Assembly: GCF_900250075.1 (NCBI RefSeq)
Contig: NZ_LT977071.1
Location: 846,138 to 910,137, forward strand
Origin: Cupriavidus taiwanensis
GTDB lineage: Bacteria > Pseudomonadota > Gammaproteobacteria > Burkholderiales > Burkholderiaceae
Direction: 5' to 3'
Length of the DNA stretch: 64,000 nucleotides
Below the pieces are notes generated by a model. The model made no database searches, was not told the DNA's origin, and saw only the letters and a program-made list of their open reading frames with translations. Positions 27,329 through 35,807 of this stretch are shown here, one piece after another. The stretch's first letter is position 1, and every line of letters starts with the position of its first letter. The translations under genes and the position numbers were made by a program.

Positions 27329-27380
27329 ACCCCTTCGGGTCATTACTATCACCCGAGGGAGGGGTATGGTTGAGACATAC
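27329..27380. other. Two short dyads in the AT-richer leader of the Flp locus
   Basis: The 362-bp gap 27144-27505 holds the terminator at 27257, then this region. ACCCCTTCGGGT (27329-27340) faces ACCCGAGGGAGGGGT (27351-27365) around a 10-nt loop, with a 3-nt bulge. Then GGTATG (27364-27369) faces CATACC (27376-27381) around a 6-nt centre (GTTGAG). An A-rich run (TATAAAAAAAG) follows near 27388-27398. The DNA here is clearly poorer in GC than its surroundings. It probably carries the flp promoter and a regulator site, but no -35/-10 or -24/-12 pair of good quality is visible. Confidence 0.5.
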
Positions 27381-27505
27381 CATGTCTTATAAAAAAAGCG
27401 CAGCAAGCGTGAATAGTCGATAAAAGAGCGGGCCACAGAGCACCGTGATAATCGAACGGGGGAAGCGTGATCGCGGCATCAGATCACTCGGGAGTGTCAG
27501 AAATC

Positions 27506-27685
27506 ATGAAACGACTCATTGCACGCTTTATTAAAGATGAGCGCGGGGCGACGGCTATTGAATATGGGCTGATCGTGGGCCTCGTCGCTTTAGCTATTAC
27601 CGTTGGCGCCGGAAAGCTTGGCACTGAGCTCGACGCGAGCTTTGAACGGCTCTCCGTCAAGGTCAAGGGCTGGTTCACTACATAA
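27506..27685 (+). CDS. flp: Flp-family type IVb pilin
   Basis: The 59-residue pilin is the structural subunit of the Tad pilus. The prepilin leader MKRLIARFIKDERG is cut after G14; the mature protein starts ATAIEYGLIVGLVALAI, with the family-defining glutamate (mature position 5, E19) and tyrosine (Y20) and one long hydrophobic helix. The short polar tail (VKVKGWFTT) is typical. A 14-residue leader and AIEYG are diagnostic. It is the first gene of the Tad locus and the only Flp copy in the window; the gap of 30 bp to the prepilin peptidase gene suggests co-transcription, though flp genes are often also expressed on their own strong short transcript. Confidence 0.95.
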   Translation: MKRLIARFIKDERGATAIEYGLIVGLVALAITVGAGKLGTELDASFERLSVKVKGWFTT

Positions 27686-27715
27686 AGAGAAACCGGCTTC
27701 TCTAACGAGACTAGC

Positions 27716-28189
27716 GTGATTGCCGCGCTCCTCTGCGCGGCGACCCTCTACACAGACTTCGCTTACCGGCGGGTTCCGAACCTCCTGCTGGCGATTGCCG
27801 TGCTGGCCCTCGGGCTGGCACTGGTCGCCGGACAGGCCGCGGAACCGCCGCTGGCCGCGCGCCTGACCGGCGCGGGGCTGGGTCTTGCCGTCACCTTGCC
27901 GGTCTACGCGCTCGGGCGCATGGCCGCGGGCGATGTCAAGTTCCTGACGGTGGCGGGGTTGTTCACCGGTCCGCAAGGGCTGGTGGTGGCATGGGTCGTC
28001 GGCAGCCTGCTCGGGCTGGTGCACGCGCTGCTGGCGCTGGCACTGGCGCGCCGCACGCCGGCCGCGGATCACGCTCTGCATTCCCAGGACCAGTCCCTTC
28101 CTACGGCGCAGTTTTCGCTCGCGCGCGGCATCCCGTATGCGGCGTACCTGGCCGTGGGAGTGCTGGTCTGGATGGCTGCGGGCCAATAG
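27716..28189 (+). CDS. cpaA: Prepilin peptidase TadV/CpaA (A24 family)
   Basis: A 157-residue integral membrane aspartic protease that removes the leader of Flp and of the TadE-type pseudopilins. The two catalytic aspartates lie in TDFAYRRVPN (D14) and in AAGDVKFL (D73; GD is the conserved pair). The hydrophobic profile gives about five to six membrane segments. It lacks the N-terminal methylase domain of large PilD enzymes, as normal for Tad peptidases. The start is GTG at 27716, as no ATG precedes the first helix. Co-directional with flp and tadE. Confidence 0.92.
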   Translation: MIAALLCAATLYTDFAYRRVPNLLLAIAVLALGLALVAGQAAEPPLAARLTGAGLGLAVTLPVYALGRMAAGDVKFLTVAGLFTGPQGLVVAWVVGSLLGLVHALLALALARRTPAADHALHSQDQSLPTAQFSLARGIPYAAYLAVGVLVWMAAGQ

Positions 28190-28261
28190 CCGGAATGGCT
28201 TGAGGCCAGCAGGCCGCGCCGCCGGTCGGCGCGGCGGAACACCAAGAGACCGGGGTTTCAG

Positions 28262-28738
28262 ATGTTGTTGCACGCAAGGGTGAACAGGAAGATCAGCCGG
28301 CGCTCCCAGGGCGCCGGCAGCGCCGCGATCGAGTTTGCGATCGTGGCGCCGGTGCTGATCACCATCGTGATCGGCATCGTGTACTACGGCGTGATGCTGG
28401 CGCTGCAGCAGGTGCTGACGCTGGCCGCCGAGGAAGGCGCGCGCGCCGCGCTGCGCTATCCGGCAGGCGTAGCCGGCACCAGCCTTGCCGCCACGCAGCA
28501 GGCACGTGTCAATGCCGCGGCCGCGATGGCGCGCGGCACCTTACCCGCATCCATCCGTGACCTGATCCCGCCCGCCGGCGTCGCCGCGGCCGTGCCCTGC
28601 GCGGCCGGCTCGGCCGATGTCTGCGTACAGGTCACGCTGACCCTGACCACCACCAACATCATGCCCGCGGTGCCGATGGTGCCGCTGCCGGCTTCGCTGT
28701 CGGGCTCGGCCATGGTCCAGCTCTCTCCCGATATCTGA
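28262..28738 (+). CDS. tadE: TadE-family pseudopilin
   Basis: The 158-residue protein has a short basic leader and a TadE-like hydrophobic N-terminus (SAAIEFAIVAPVLITIVIGIVYYG, split here for reading: SAAIEFAIVAPV, then LITIVIGIVYYG). The invariant glutamate in IEF is kept at E24, as in pseudopilins processed by the Tad peptidase. The rest is a periplasmic domain with one Cys pair (VPCAAGSADVCVQ). TadE-type minor pilins start or regulate Flp pilus assembly. The ATG at 28262 follows AAGAGACCGGGG. TadF is not separately present. Confidence 0.85.
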   Translation: MLLHARVNRKISRRSQGAGSAAIEFAIVAPVLITIVIGIVYYGVMLALQQVLTLAAEEGARAALRYPAGVAGTSLAATQQARVNAAAAMARGTLPASIRDLIPPAGVAAAVPCAAGSADVCVQVTLTLTTTNIMPAVPMVPLPASLSGSAMVQLSPDI

Positions 28739-28781
28739 TGCGCATGACGAATCGCCCCATGCCCGAACCCAGGATTTCCGC

Positions 28782-29732
28782 ATGACCAGCAAGCAGATCC
28801 GATTATTGGCCGTCGTGCTGCTGGGCCTGGCCTTGCTGCTCGCACTGCTGGCGTGGCAGGTAGGACGCCAGCCAACTCAGCCCGAGGCATCGGCAGGCGC
28901 CAGGCCGCTGCATCCGGTGGTAGTCACCACGCGCCCGGCGGAGGCCGGCAAGCCGCTCGATGCCGAGGCGCTCAAGGTGGAGATGCTGCCGATCGATCCC
29001 GCCGGCGCCTACCGCGACGTGGCGCGCGTGACCGGGCAGGTGCCGCTGGTGGCGCTGGGCGCGAACGTGCCGGTGCTGGAAAGCCAGCTGCTGTCCGGCC
29101 TGGCCGCGCAGGTGCCGGAAGGCGAGCGCGCGGTGGCGGTGTCGGTCGATGAGGTCATCGGCGTCGGCAACCAGGTGCAGCCGGGCGACTATGTCGATGT
29201 GTTCCTGGTGCTGCGGCGCGACCAGCAGGAAATCCCCGACAGCCAGGCCCGCATGCTGCTGTCGCGCCTGCGCGTGCTGGCCTACGGCGTGGCCTCGGTC
29301 AACCGGCCGCAGGCGGCCAAGCCGGAACAGATGATGGCGCGCCAGGAAGGCGCCAAGACCGCGGTGCTGTCGGTGCCGCTGGAACAGGTCAGCCGGCTGG
29401 CGATGGCGCAGCACTCCGGGCGCCTGATGCTGGCGCTGCGCAATCCGCTAGACCCGGCCATGCCGAGCGACGGCATGTTTGCCGAACTCCCGCCCGCATT
29501 GGCCGCGCGCGCCGGCATTCCCGCCGACGCCCCGCGCGCCGCCACCGACAAGGCCACTGCCGGCGTGCTGCTGTCCGGGCTCGCCGCCAGCAACGGCGCG
29601 CCGGCCGCGCGCGCACCGGCGGCAGCGCCGGCACCGCGGCCGCTGCAGGTGGCCGCGTCGCCGGCGCCGGCACAAGCCAGGGAACGCGCTGGCGTGGAAG
29701 TGATCCGCGCCGGCAAGCGCGAGATCGAATAA
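28782..29732 (+). CDS. cpaB: Flp pilus assembly protein RcpC/CpaB
   Basis: A 316-residue protein anchored by one N-terminal membrane helix (LLAVVLLGLALLLALLAW). The SAF/beta-clip domain (about 45-105; HPVVVTTRPAEAGKPLDAEAL, shown in part) and the RcpC family domain (YVDVFLVLRRDQ onward) follow. The C-terminal 60 residues are Ala/Pro-rich and probably unfolded. RcpC is thought to sit in the periplasm near the secretin and peptidoglycan and to guide pilus passage. It lies between tadE and the secretin gene. Confidence 0.9.
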   Translation: MTSKQIRLLAVVLLGLALLLALLAWQVGRQPTQPEASAGARPLHPVVVTTRPAEAGKPLDAEALKVEMLPIDPAGAYRDVARVTGQVPLVALGANVPVLESQLLSGLAAQVPEGERAVAVSVDEVIGVGNQVQPGDYVDVFLVLRRDQQEIPDSQARMLLSRLRVLAYGVASVNRPQAAKPEQMMARQEGAKTAVLSVPLEQVSRLAMAQHSGRLMLALRNPLDPAMPSDGMFAELPPALAARAGIPADAPRAATDKATAGVLLSGLAASNGAPAARAPAAAPAPRPLQVAASPAPAQARERAGVEVIRAGKREIE

Positions 29733-29751
29733 GAACGTGGGCGCCCATCGC

Positions 29752-31164
29752 ATGCCAATCCAGAATCTACCCGCCCATGCCGTGACGCTGCGCCGCCGGC
29801 TGATGCAGCTCACGCTTGCCGCCATCATCGCCGCCACGGCATGGTGCGCGCTGGCACCGCGCGCGCAGGCGCAGGACGCCGCCACCGCGCGGACATTGCG
29901 CCTGATGGCCGGCGCGCAGAAGGAGCTGCGCAGCGCGCAGCCGGTCGAGCGCGTCGCCGTGGGCAACCCCGCGGTCGCCGATGCGCTGATCCTGCGCACC
30001 CGCGGCGCGCCCAGCGTGCTGCTGGTGGCCAAACAGCCTGGCGTTACCGACGTGATGGTGTGGACGCGCGGCAGCGCCGAGCCGCAGAACTACAGCGTGC
30101 AGGTCGATGCCATCGCGCCCGATGCCAACGGCGCGCAGCTGGGCTACTCGGCAGCCGGCGCCACCATCACCGGGCAGTCGCCCGACGCCTATGGCGCCGC
30201 GCGCGCCCAAGCCGCGGCGCGAGCGGCCACGGCCGGCAAGACCGACGGCAAGCCCGGCCTGGTGGTGGACCGCTCCACCGTGCCGCTGAGCGGCACCGTG
30301 CAGGTCGACGTCAAGGTGGTGGAGATCAGCAAGACCGTGCTCAAGGAAGTCGGCATCAACTTCTTCCGCAACAACTCCGGCTTTGCCTTCGGCACGTTCT
30401 CGCCGTCGACGCTGAACAAGTTCACCTTCACGCCGGGCAGCGGCGGCGCGCCCGGCAGCTTCACCGCCGATATCGCATCGCCGATGAGCAATGCCTTCAA
30501 CCTGGTGGCGGCGTCGCTCACGCACGGCATCTTCGCCAACATCAGCCTGCTGGAGGCCAACGGCCTGGCACGCGTGCTGGCCGAGCCCAGCCTGGTGGCG
30601 CTGTCGGGGCAGAGCGCCAGCTTCCTGGCCGGCGGCGAGATCCCGATCCCGGTGCCGCAGGCGCTGGGCACCACCACGATCCAGTTCAAGCCGTTCGGCA
30701 TCGGGCTGACGGTGTCGCCCACGGTGCTGTCGGCCGACCGCATCGCACTGAAGGTTGCGCCCGAGGCCAGCGACCTCGATCCCTCGCGCGGCATCTCGAT
30801 CAACGGCGCGGTGGTGCCGGCCATCGTCACGCGCCGCGCCGACACCACGGTCGAGCTGGGCGATGGCGAGAGCTTCGTGATCGGCGGGCTGGTCAGCCGC
30901 AACACCGTCAGCAATGTCAACAAGGTGCCGGTGCTGGGCGACCTGCCGGTGATCGGCGTGTTCTTCAAGAACCTGAACTTCCACCAGGAAGACCGCGAGC
31001 TGATGATCGTCGTCACGCCGCGCCTGGTGAAGCCGATGGCGAAGAACTCGCCGGCGGCGCAGGCCGTCGGTGCCGACGGCCGCACCAGTGCCAGCCCCAA
31101 TGTGTGGGGCTGGTACATGTTGGGCGAATACGCGGACCCGACTTTGCCGGGTTTCTCGAAATAG
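29752..31164 (+). CDS. cpaC: Tad secretin RcpA/CpaC
   Basis: The 470-residue outer-membrane secretin forms the exit pore for the Flp pilus. A signal peptide (about 1-41, ending AQAQ) is followed by the pilus-formation N-terminal domain (RTLRLMAGAQKELRS, VERVAVGNPAVADALIL) at about 45-115 and the secretin domain at about 250-435. The signature (VPVLGDLPVIGVFFKN) is at about 398-413. The start at ATG 29752 or GTG 29737 differs by five residues; neither has an obvious ribosome site, and I prefer ATG. No dedicated pilotin such as RcpB/TadD-like OMP is adjacent, other than TadD further on. Confidence 0.92.
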   Translation: MPIQNLPAHAVTLRRRLMQLTLAAIIAATAWCALAPRAQAQDAATARTLRLMAGAQKELRSAQPVERVAVGNPAVADALILRTRGAPSVLLVAKQPGVTDVMVWTRGSAEPQNYSVQVDAIAPDANGAQLGYSAAGATITGQSPDAYGAARAQAAARAATAGKTDGKPGLVVDRSTVPLSGTVQVDVKVVEISKTVLKEVGINFFRNNSGFAFGTFSPSTLNKFTFTPGSGGAPGSFTADIASPMSNAFNLVAASLTHGIFANISLLEANGLARVLAEPSLVALSGQSASFLAGGEIPIPVPQALGTTTIQFKPFGIGLTVSPTVLSADRIALKVAPEASDLDPSRGISINGAVVPAIVTRRADTTVELGDGESFVIGGLVSRNTVSNVNKVPVLGDLPVIGVFFKNLNFHQEDRELMIVVTPRLVKPMAKNSPAAQAVGADGRTSASPNVWGWYMLGEYADPTLPGFSK

Positions 31165-31211
31165 CCGCCGGCCATGCCGGCTGGCATGGCCAACAGCTTT
31201 GAGGCGGAGAG

Positions 31212-32471
31212 ATGGACTATTTTCTGTTGCACGCAACGCAGGGCGAAGTCAGGGACTGGCTGGGCAAGGTCATCGGCACGCTCGGCACGCTGGTAGCCGA
31301 TGGCGGCGCCCACGAAGGCTTTATCGAGCGCGTCTCCGAGCTGCGCCCGGGCCTGGTGTTCCTGCATTTCTCGGCGGAACTCGCGGCGCCGTCGGCGCGG
31401 CTGGCCGAGCAGCTGCAGCGGCTCTTCCCCGGCCTGCCGCTGGTGGCCGTGGGCCAGGCCGGCGAGCCCGGCGTGATGCTGGCCGCGCTGCGCGCGGGCG
31501 TAAAGGATTTCATCGACCTGCGCGATGCGCCGGTCGAGGCCGAGGCCGTGGTCAAGCGCCTGGCCGTGCCGAGCGAGCAGGTGCGCCCGGCCGAGGCCGC
31601 GCGCCAGGGCAAGATCGTGGCGCTGCTGGGCGCGCGCGCCGGCGTGGGCGTGACCAGCCTGGCGGTCAACCTGGCCGCGGCGGCGCGCCGCCACCTGCCA
31701 CGCCACGCCAAGACCGATGCCCGCGCCGAAGTGCTGCTGACCGACCTGGGCCTGCCGGCCCGCGACGGTGCGCTCTACCTCAACCTGAGTCCGGGTTTCC
31801 ATTTCGTCGAGGCGGTGCGCAACCTGCGCCGCTTCGACCAGGTCTTCGTGCAGACCGCGCTGACGCGCCACGCCAACGGCGTGTGCGTGCTGCCGCTGCC
31901 GGCCGCGCTGAGCGAGCTGCGCGACATCTCGTACGCCGATGCGATCGGCCTGCTCGAGCGCCTGCGCGCGTTCTTCGACCTGCAGATCGTCGACCTGGGC
32001 GGCTTCGGCAATGCCGAGTTCACCGCGCAGATCGTCAAGGCCGCCGACAGCGTGGTACTGGTGACGGACCAGAGCGTCGGTGCGATCGTGTCGGCGGCGG
32101 AGCTGGTGCATGAACTGCGCGCGCGCGAAGTCGAGCGCGACGACCTGCACCTGCTGGTGTCGCGCTTCGATGCGCGCCTGGGCGTCGATGCCGCGCAGAT
32201 CGCGCGGCGCGTGGGCGTGGAGTCGGTGGCGACGCTGCCGGACAGCCGCGAGGCGCTGGTGCTGGCGATGAACCGCGGCGCGGTGCTGGCCGATGACGAT
32301 CCCCACTGTCCCTATGTGCGCGCGCTGACCGAGCTGCTGGCTCGGCTGGGCTATCGCACTGCCGCCGCCCGGGACACCACGCTGCTGGCGCGGCTCAAGG
32401 ACAAACTGCCCGGGGCGCTGCGCGCAGCGCTGGTAGCGCGCGGCGCGCGCACGGCACGCACTGGAAGCTGA
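31212..32471 (+). CDS. tadZ: TadZ/CpaE-like localisation protein with degenerate P-loop
   Basis: A 419-residue ParA/MinD-superfamily protein that places the Tad machine at its cell site. An atypical receiver-like N-terminal domain (about 1-125, without the phosphorylated Asp motif) precedes the ATPase-like domain. The P-loop reads GARAGVGVT (140-148): the MinD-type first lysine is Arg and the Walker A lysine is Val, so ATP hydrolysis is doubtful. The later TDLGLP and VDLGGFG motifs keep the fold. GAGGCGGAGAG lies ahead of the ATG. The gene ends one base before tadA begins, so the pair is coupled. Confidence 0.9.
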   Translation: MDYFLLHATQGEVRDWLGKVIGTLGTLVADGGAHEGFIERVSELRPGLVFLHFSAELAAPSARLAEQLQRLFPGLPLVAVGQAGEPGVMLAALRAGVKDFIDLRDAPVEAEAVVKRLAVPSEQVRPAEAARQGKIVALLGARAGVGVTSLAVNLAAAARRHLPRHAKTDARAEVLLTDLGLPARDGALYLNLSPGFHFVEAVRNLRRFDQVFVQTALTRHANGVCVLPLPAALSELRDISYADAIGLLERLRAFFDLQIVDLGGFGNAEFTAQIVKAADSVVLVTDQSVGAIVSAAELVHELRAREVERDDLHLLVSRFDARLGVDAAQIARRVGVESVATLPDSREALVLAMNRGAVLADDDPHCPYVRALTELLARLGYRTAAARDTTLLARLKDKLPGALRAALVARGARTARTGS

Positions 32472-32472
32472 C

Positions 32473-33789
32473 ATGACCCAAGCGATCGAATTCTCGGACA
32501 ACACCCCCGCGCCGTTCCCGGTGTCGCAGGAGTTCCACAACATCAAGGAAGCCGCGCACGAGCACCTGCTGACGCGCATCGAAGAGCTGGGCGCCGAGTT
32601 CGGCCGCTGGTCGCGCACCGCGATCCAGCGCTTCGTCGACCTGGAGCTGGAGAGCTTTACGCGGCTGCGGCGCATTCCCATCAACGAGGCCGAGCTGCGC
32701 CAGATCGCCGAGGCGCTGACCAAGGAGCTGGCCGGCTTTGGCCCGATCGAGGACCTGCTCAACGATCCCGCGGTCGAAGACATCCTGGTCAATGGCCATC
32801 TGGACGTGTACGTGTCGCGCCATGGCGTGCTCGAGCGCATCCCGGTGCGCTTTGCCGACAGCGGCCACCTGCTGCGCATCGTGCGCCGCATCCTGGCGCC
32901 GATCGGCCGGCGCCTGGACGAGTCCAACCCGATGGTCGACGCGCGCCTGCCCGACGGCGGCCGCATCAACGTGGTAATCCCGCCGCTGGCGCTGGAAGGG
33001 CCGGTGGTGTCGATCCGCAAGTTCCGCAAGGACCCGATGACGCCGGCCGACCTGCAGGCGCTGGGCACCATGAGCCCCGAGATCTGCGACCTGCTGCAGG
33101 CCGCGGTGCAGGCGCGCTGCAATATCCTGGTGAGCGGCGGCACCAGTTCCGGCAAGACCTCGCTGCTCAATGCGCTGGCCACCTTCGTGCCGCCCACCGA
33201 GCGCGTCATCACCATCGAGGATACCGCCGAGCTGGCGCTGAACCATCCGCACGTGGTGCGGCTGGAAAGCCGGCCCGGCGGCTTCGAGGGCACCGGCGTG
33301 GTGTCGATCCGCGACCTGCTGCGCAACAGCCTGCGCATGCGCCCGGACCGCATCATCGTGGGCGAAGTGCGCGGCGGCGAGGTGCTGGAGATGCTGCAGG
33401 CCATGAGCACCGGCCACGACGGCTCGATGGGCACCATCCACGCCAGCAGCCCGCGCGAATGCCTGTACCGGCTGGAGATGCTGGCCGGCTTCGCCGGCTT
33501 CCAGGGCAGCGAGATGAGCCTGCGGCGCCAGATCGCCAATGCCATCGACTTCATCGTGCAGATCGCGCGGCTGTCCAATGGCAAGCGCCGCATCGTTTCG
33601 ATCACCGAGGTCACCGGCCTGGGCGACAACATCATCTCGACCCAGGAGCTGTACCGGCATGAGCCGTTCGTGAACCCCGACGGCACCGAGACCGACCGCT
33701 GGCTCTCGCTGGGCCTGCTGCCGCACTCGCCCAAGCTCGCACGCATGCGCGGCCCGGGCTTCATGCTGGACGACCGCTTCGATGTCTAG
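32473..33789 (+). CDS. tadA: Tad pilus secretion ATPase TadA/CpaF
   Basis: The 438-residue hexameric ATPase powers Flp extension (and possibly retraction). The N-terminal domain (about 1-200) is followed by Walker A GGTSSGKTS (G222-K228), the Asp box (ITIEDTAEL), Walker B (RMRPDRIIVGEVRGGEV) and the His box (GTIHASSPRECLYRLE). All motifs of GspE/PilT-type ATPases of the CpaF branch are intact, in contrast to the degenerate TadZ. It overlaps tadB by 8 bp at its 3' end. Confidence 0.96.
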   Translation: MTQAIEFSDNTPAPFPVSQEFHNIKEAAHEHLLTRIEELGAEFGRWSRTAIQRFVDLELESFTRLRRIPINEAELRQIAEALTKELAGFGPIEDLLNDPAVEDILVNGHLDVYVSRHGVLERIPVRFADSGHLLRIVRRILAPIGRRLDESNPMVDARLPDGGRINVVIPPLALEGPVVSIRKFRKDPMTPADLQALGTMSPEICDLLQAAVQARCNILVSGGTSSGKTSLLNALATFVPPTERVITIEDTAELALNHPHVVRLESRPGGFEGTGVVSIRDLLRNSLRMRPDRIIVGEVRGGEVLEMLQAMSTGHDGSMGTIHASSPRECLYRLEMLAGFAGFQGSEMSLRRQIANAIDFIVQIARLSNGKRRIVSITEVTGLGDNIISTQELYRHEPFVNPDGTETDRWLSLGLLPHSPKLARMRGPGFMLDDRFDV

Positions 33790-34708
33790 CGCCACGCTGC
33801 TGCTCGCCGCGCTCGCGCTGGTCATCACCGGCCTGGGGCTGCTGCTGCTCGCGAGTGCGCAGGCACGTGCGCGCCGCGAACAGCAGCAGGCCTTCCTGCA
33901 GGCGCAGACCGAGCAGGTCCGGATGCGCTACACGCAGGCGCCCGATCCGTCGCTGCAGCTGCCGGCGCGCGACCTGCGGCGGCGCTGGGACGATTTCCTG
34001 CGGCGTGCCGACCTGGCGCCGACCCGCCGCACCGCGCTGCTGTGGCTGTCTCCGCTGGTGCTGTGCACGCTGGCCGGCGCGGCCGCGGGGCAATGGCTGG
34101 GCGCGGTGTCGGCGCTGGTCGTCGCGCTTGCGGTGACGGCGTGCGCGGCGTGGCACCGCGTGCGACGGCTGCACAAGAAGCTGCTGTCGCAGCTGCCCGG
34201 TTTCCTGGATGGCGTGGTGCGGCTGATGACCATCGGCAGCAGCGTGCCGGCCGCGTTCCAGAACTCCATCGCCAATACCGAGGCGCCGCTGCGCCAGTGC
34301 CTGGTGCAGGCCGTCCACCTGCAGCGCGCCGGCAAGGAGCTGGACCAGGCGGTGCTGCAGGTGGGGCGCGCCTACAAGGTCGAGGAACTGGTGCTGGTGG
34401 CTTCGGTGCTGCGCTTGTCGGTGCGCTACGGCGGCCGCGCCGACGTGGTGATGGAGCGCACCGCGACCTTCATGCGCGACCGCGAGCAGGCACAGCGCGA
34501 GCTGATGGCACTGTCGGCCGAGACCCGGCTGTCGGCCTGGGTGCTGGGCCTGTTGCCGCTGGTGGTGGCGGGCGGCCTGTTCACGCTGAATGCGGGCTAC
34601 ATCCTGATGATGTGGAAAGACCCCACCGGCAAGACCATGCTGCTGTCGGCCGCGGCGCTGGAAGTTGCCGGCGCGCTGATGCTGTACCGGCTGGCCAAGT
34701 CGATCTGA
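33782..34708 (+). CDS. tadB: Inner-membrane platform protein TadB
   Basis: The 308-residue protein has an N-terminal membrane helix, a cytoplasmic part, then a T2SS-F/GspF-like region (RRLHKKLLSQLPGFLDGVVRLMTIGSS in the middle, about 120-160) with two to three C-terminal membrane segments (LGLLPLVVAGGLFTLN). TadB and TadC form the platform on which the ATPase builds the pilus. The ATG lies within the last codons of tadA, an overlap that indicates translational coupling; 22 bp separate it from tadC. Confidence 0.93.
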   Translation: MSSATLLLAALALVITGLGLLLLASAQARARREQQQAFLQAQTEQVRMRYTQAPDPSLQLPARDLRRRWDDFLRRADLAPTRRTALLWLSPLVLCTLAGAAAGQWLGAVSALVVALAVTACAAWHRVRRLHKKLLSQLPGFLDGVVRLMTIGSSVPAAFQNSIANTEAPLRQCLVQAVHLQRAGKELDQAVLQVGRAYKVEELVLVASVLRLSVRYGGRADVVMERTATFMRDREQAQRELMALSAETRLSAWVLGLLPLVVAGGLFTLNAGYILMMWKDPTGKTMLLSAAALEVAGALMLYRLAKSI

Positions 34709-34730
34709 CGGCAACGATGACATCGCCCCC

Positions 34731-35807
34731 ATGGACCGCCTGACGCTGATCTCGCTGAGCCTGCTGGTCGCCGCGTGCGGCCTCGGCGTACTGGCATTGC
34801 CGCTGCTGCGCGACTGGCGCCAGCGCCGGCTCTCGGCCCGCACCATCGACGCCGCGCTGGCGCGCCAGCGCGCAATGGAAGGCGCGCAGAACGCGCAGGC
34901 CGCCCAGCCCGCGCCCGCAGCCGCACCCCGTGTGCAGGCCGTGCCCGGCGTCCCGGGTACCGCGGGCGCGCGTACGGCGGCCCATGCCGCGACCCCGGCG
35001 GCAGCGTCCGGCGTCGCCACCGCGCTCGGCGCCCAGCTGGGTGCGCGCGTGGGCGAGCGCTTCGATGCCCACTGGCTGGAATCGCGCCTCGGTCGCGCGG
35101 TGGTGACGCCGGAAGACCAGCAACTGCTGGAGCAATGCGGCTGGTATGGCCTGCAGGCGCGCGTGCTGTTCGGCGTGCTGCGGCTGGGCCTGCCGCTGGC
35201 CTTGTCGGTGCTGGCGATGCTGTGGCATCTCGGCGCCAGTGCCTTCATGGTGGTGGCATGGGGCTTCGGCACCTTCGCCGTGGCCTACCTGGCGCCCAAG
35301 TGGTACCTGCGCCGGCGCGCCGCCGAGCGCCTGCGCATGGTCGACGACGAGCTGCCGGTGCTGATCGACATGCTGCGGCTGCTGCAGGGCGTGGGTTTGT
35401 CGATCGACCAGAGCCTGCAGGTGATCGTGGCCGAGTTCGGCAGCATGCTGCGCGTGCTGGGGCCGGAGCTGGCACGGGCCAACCAGCAGTTCGCATCGGG
35501 CCGCTCGCGCGAGCAGACCCTGCTGCGCATCGGCCGGCTGTTCGACAGCGAAGACCTGAAGAGCCTGATCACGCTGCTGACGCAGGTCGACAAGCATGGC
35601 GGCGCGGTGCAGGAGCCGCTGCGCCAGTTCGGGCTGCGCATGCAGGAGGCGCGCAAGTCGCGCATGAAGGACGAGATCGGCCGCCTCACGGTCAAGATGA
35701 CCGCGGTGATGGTGGTCAGCCTGTTGCCGGTGCTGCTGATCCTGACCGCGGGCCCTGGCTTTCTCGGGGTGATCCGCATGCTGGCAAACATGGGAGGAAC
35801 GCGATGA
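34731..35807 (+). CDS. tadC: Inner-membrane platform protein TadC
   Basis: A 358-residue GspF-like protein, longer than usual because of an Ala/Pro/Gly-rich insert at about residues 45-100 (AAQPAPAAAPRVQAVPGVPG). The T2SS-F domain is clear in the C-terminal half (RMVDDELPVLIDMLRLLQGVG, shown in part; LDQVD, then KMTAVMVVSLLPVLLILTAGPGF). It partners TadB. The 3' end overlaps the start of tadD (ATGA type), with a GGAGGA ribosome site inside the last tadC codons. Confidence 0.92.
   Translation: MDRLTLISLSLLVAACGLGVLALPLLRDWRQRRLSARTIDAALARQRAMEGAQNAQAAQPAPAAAPRVQAVPGVPGTAGARTAAHAATPAAASGVATALGAQLGARVGERFDAHWLESRLGRAVVTPEDQQLLEQCGWYGLQARVLFGVLRLGLPLALSVLAMLWHLGASAFMVVAWGFGTFAVAYLAPKWYLRRRAAERLRMVDDELPVLIDMLRLLQGVGLSIDQSLQVIVAEFGSMLRVLGPELARANQQFASGRSREQTLLRIGRLFDSEDLKSLITLLTQVDKHGGAVQEPLRQFGLRMQEARKSRMKDEIGRLTVKMTAVMVVSLLPVLLILTAGPGFLGVIRMLANMGGTR

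Noticed and set aside
31165..31211. Separate small gene between the secretin and tadZ
   Set aside because: The 47-bp gap contains only the tadZ ribosome site and no start/stop pair of use.
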